From positions 1 to 24,695 of the forward strand of contig JBFFGE010000054.1 in the NCBI GenBank assembly GCA_041557595.1: a stretch of DNA of 24,695 bases, written 5' to 3'. Positions 22,812 to 24,695 of the stretch are shown one piece after another. The notes under the pieces were generated by a model. That model did no database searches and was not told the origin of the DNA. It was given only the letters and a program-made list of their open reading frames with translations. The DNA comes from JAOTYV01 sp041557595 (GTDB lineage Bacteria > Pseudomonadota > Alphaproteobacteria > UBA8366). The first letter of the stretch is position 1, and each line of letters begins with the position of its first letter. A program made the translations under genes and the position numbers.

Positions 22812-24695
22812 TTACAGCCACCGGTCCTTCCACAGCTGAAACATCAGCACGTCCCAGATCAGATATTGCCAGTTCCGGCCGCCGCACAGATGCTCGGCCC
22901 ATATCTCGCGCACCTGCGCCGGATCGAAATAGCCGTCATCGCGCAGCCGGTCGGGGGACAGCAGATCCTCGGCCCAATCCCGCAGCGGTCCCCGCAACCA
23001 GGCGTCGATCGGCACGCCAAAGCCCATTTTAGGCCGGTCGACCAGACGCCCCGGAACATGCTTGAGAAGCAATTGGCGAAGCAACCACTTACCGCCGCCG
23101 TCCCGAACCTTGAAGGCCGGCGGCAGCGACCAGGCGAACGCCGCGACACGGTGGTCCAGCAGGGGCACCCGCGCCTCCAATGACACCGCCATGGAGGTCC
23201 GGTCCACCTTGGTCAGGATATCGTCGGGCAGGTAGGTCAGGGTATCCAGATACTGCATCCGTTCGATTGCATCCGGTACGATGGTCTCGACCGACCGGTC
23301 CCACAGCAGGCCGCGGCGCTCCGAGCCCCCCAGAACGAGCCGGTCGGGCTCCGTCCAATGGCTCACCAAGGTGCGGTAGTAGGATTCCTCGGTCCCCGAC
23401 AGGACGTCGGCCAGCTTGTGCATCTTGTCGCCCGGCTGGGGCGGCCGCCAGCGTCCGGGCACTAGGCCGAACAGGGCCGACCATCCCGCCGGCGGGAGCG
23501 ATCGAATCGCCGCCGCAACGGCCCTGCGCAGCCCGCCGGGCAGGCCGCCGATGACCGGCAGCAGCCCCGCCGCCTGAAAATAGCGCGTATAGCCGGCGAA
23601 CAGCTCGTCCCCGCCATCGCCGGAGAGCGCCACGGTAACGTGCTTGCGCGTCATTTCCGACACCAGGAGCGTTGGAATCTGGGACGAATCGGCGAACGGT
23701 TCGTCGAACATCTCCGCCAGGCGGGGAATCGTATCCATGGCGTGCCGCGCTTCGACATAGAGTTCGGTGTGATCGGTCCCGAGATGCGCCGCAACCTCCC
23801 TGGCGTACCGCGCCTCGTCATATCCGTGCTCGCGAAAGCCGATCGAGAAGGTTCTAACCGGCTGGTCCGAATTGGCCTGCATCAGCGCCACGACGAGCGA
23901 CGAATCGATGCCGCCCGAGAGAAACGCCCCGAGCGGCACGTCCGCGACCATCCGCCGGCGCACCGCATCGCCCAGAACGCGCTCCAGTTCGTCGACCGCC
24001 GCATCCGCATCGAGGGTACAGCGATTAGCCTGCCCTTCCCGCGCCACATCCTGGAGCCGCCAGTAGGGCTGCGTCCTGCACCCACCGCCCGCCGGCACGA
24101 CCAGCATGTAGCCGGGTTCGAGCTTCTGGACCTGCCGATAGATGGTCGCCGGTCCGGGCACGTAGTTATGCCGCATATAGGCCGACAACGAATCCCGGTC
24201 GACGTCCGGCGTCCACCCCGCGTGCGCCCTCAACGCCTTGAGTTCCGATCCGAACAGGAAGAGATCGCCGAACTCGGCCCAATAGAGAGGCTTTATGCCG
24301 AGCCGGTCCCGCACGAGGTAAAGGCACCGGTCGCGCGTGTCCCAGAGGCCGAAGGCAAACATGCCGATAAGGCGCGGCAGCGTCGCCTCGACGCCCCAGC
24401 GGGCGCAAGCCTCGACCAGCACCTCGGTATCGGAGTGGCCGCGAAATCGAGCCCCCTCGCCTTCGAGCTCCGATCGCAAATCGTTCGCGTTGTAGATTTC
24501 GCCGTTATAGGTGACGACCCAACGCCCATCCGCCGAAACCATAGGCTGACGCCCGGCCTCCGACAAATCGACAATGGCCAGCCGCCGATGACCGAATCCG
24601 ATCGAGGCCGCTTCGTCGACCCAGATGCCGTCGCCGTCCGGCCCCCGATGGAAGAGCGACCCGGTCATGACGCGAACGGCAGCGGTCAGTTCGCC
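22812..24695 (-). CDS. asnB: Asparagine synthase (glutamine-hydrolysing), 5' end outside the window
   Basis: 627 residues are visible, and the frame is still open at the right edge (reads GELTAAVRV before MTGSLFHRGPDGDG). The true start with the catalytic Cys of MCGI should lie a few dozen bases beyond. The glutaminase half shows HRGPDGDG, GFGHRRLAIVDLSEAGRQPM, VTYNGEIYN and GHSDTEVLVEA. The synthetase half shows the ATP PP-loop (FLSGGIDSSLVVALM), DEPFADSSQIPT and LSGDGGDELFAGYTRYF, then RVPLLDHRVAAFAWSLP and a normal C-terminus. It makes asparagine, or amidates another carboxylate, from glutamine and ATP. AsnB paralogs of this length are common in exopolysaccharide and capsule clusters, and the glycosyltransferase-like gene at 72 fits, but the link is only by neighbourhood. 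Confidence 0.95.
   Translation of the reverse strand, partial: GELTAAVRVMTGSLFHRGPDGDGIWVDEAASIGFGHRRLAIVDLSEAGRQPMVSADGRWVVTYNGEIYNANDLRSELEGEGARFRGHSDTEVLVEACARWGVEATLPRLIGMFAFGLWDTRDRCLYLVRDRLGIKPLYWAEFGDLFLFGSELKALRAHAGWTPDVDRDSLSAYMRHNYVPGPATIYRQVQKLEPGYMLVVPAGGGCRTQPYWRLQDVAREGQANRCTLDADAAVDELERVLGDAVRRRMVADVPLGAFLSGGIDSSLVVALMQANSDQPVRTFSIGFREHGYDEARYAREVAAHLGTDHTELYVEARHAMDTIPRLAEMFDEPFADSSQIPTLLVSEMTRKHVTVALSGDGGDELFAGYTRYFQAAGLLPVIGGLPGGLRRAVAAAIRSLPPAGWSALFGLVPGRWRPPQPGDKMHKLADVLSGTEESYYRTLVSHWTEPDRLVLGGSERRGLLWDRSVETIVPDAIERMQYLDTLTYLPDDILTKVDRTSMAVSLEARVPLLDHRVAAFAWSLPPAFKVRDGGGKWLLRQLLLKHVPGRLVDRPKMGFGVPIDAWLRGPLRDWAEDLLSPDRLRDDGYFDPAQVREIWAEHLCGGRNWQYLIWDVLMFQLWKDRWL

Noticed and set aside
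1..24695. CRISPR arrays, tRNA or rRNA genes, complete IS elements
   Set aside because: No regularly spaced direct repeats, no cloverleaf with conserved arms and no transposase or integrase coding sequence were seen.

Overview
The window is GC-rich bacterial DNA with dense genes, strong Shine-Dalgarno sites and Rho-independent terminators. Protein families and codon use suggest an alphaproteobacterium (Rhodospirillales- or Rhizobiales-like). That placement is inference: there is no rRNA or tRNA gene here to fix it.

Layout. 1-1751: a large membrane protein of the glycosyltransferase-39 type (minus), with a structured repeat at its 3' end. 1752-2930: an AT-rich, mosaic stretch with a decayed coding remnant and a winged-helix regulator, then (2931-3920) a His/Arg-rich exported protein and a glycine-zipper lipoprotein closed by a strong terminator. 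4045-8865: a tightly packed plus-strand operon of D-threonine-aldolase-type PLP enzyme, MaoC/FAS1-like hydratase, isopropylmalate-dehydrogenase-type enzyme, a 63-residue protein and an amidase. It ends at a bidirectional terminator. 8945-12851: a minus-strand membrane-maintenance cassette, read as unknown ribbon-helix-helix-like protein, PspA/IM30, YqiJ-like OB-fold membrane protein and flotillin. 13079-16674: an MFS transporter and two tandem paralogous malate/L-lactate-dehydrogenase-family enzymes. 16744-17384: a VapBC toxin-antitoxin pair with a readable promoter and operator. 17600-21021: a fumarase/CMLE-type lyase and a class II aldolase (plus), convergent with a cytosine-deaminase-like amidohydrolase. 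21022-22811: a gene-poor stretch with one likely small protein, a two-hairpin repeat and a terminator with no clear gene. 22812-24695: asparagine synthase, whose 5' end lies outside the window.

The metabolic blocks (4045-8865, 13079-16674, 17600-21021) look like catabolic gene sets for hydroxy acids, amides or related small organics, but the sequence does not fix the substrates. The flotillin/PspA block is the clearest multi-protein system. Its first gene is not one I recognise and is translationally coupled to pspA.

The least expected structure is a repeat present at both ends of the window in opposite orientation (about 1-71 and 22518-22621). Each copy folds into the same bulged hairpin although the two sequences have diverged, and the complete right copy carries a second, 19-bp perfect hairpin.
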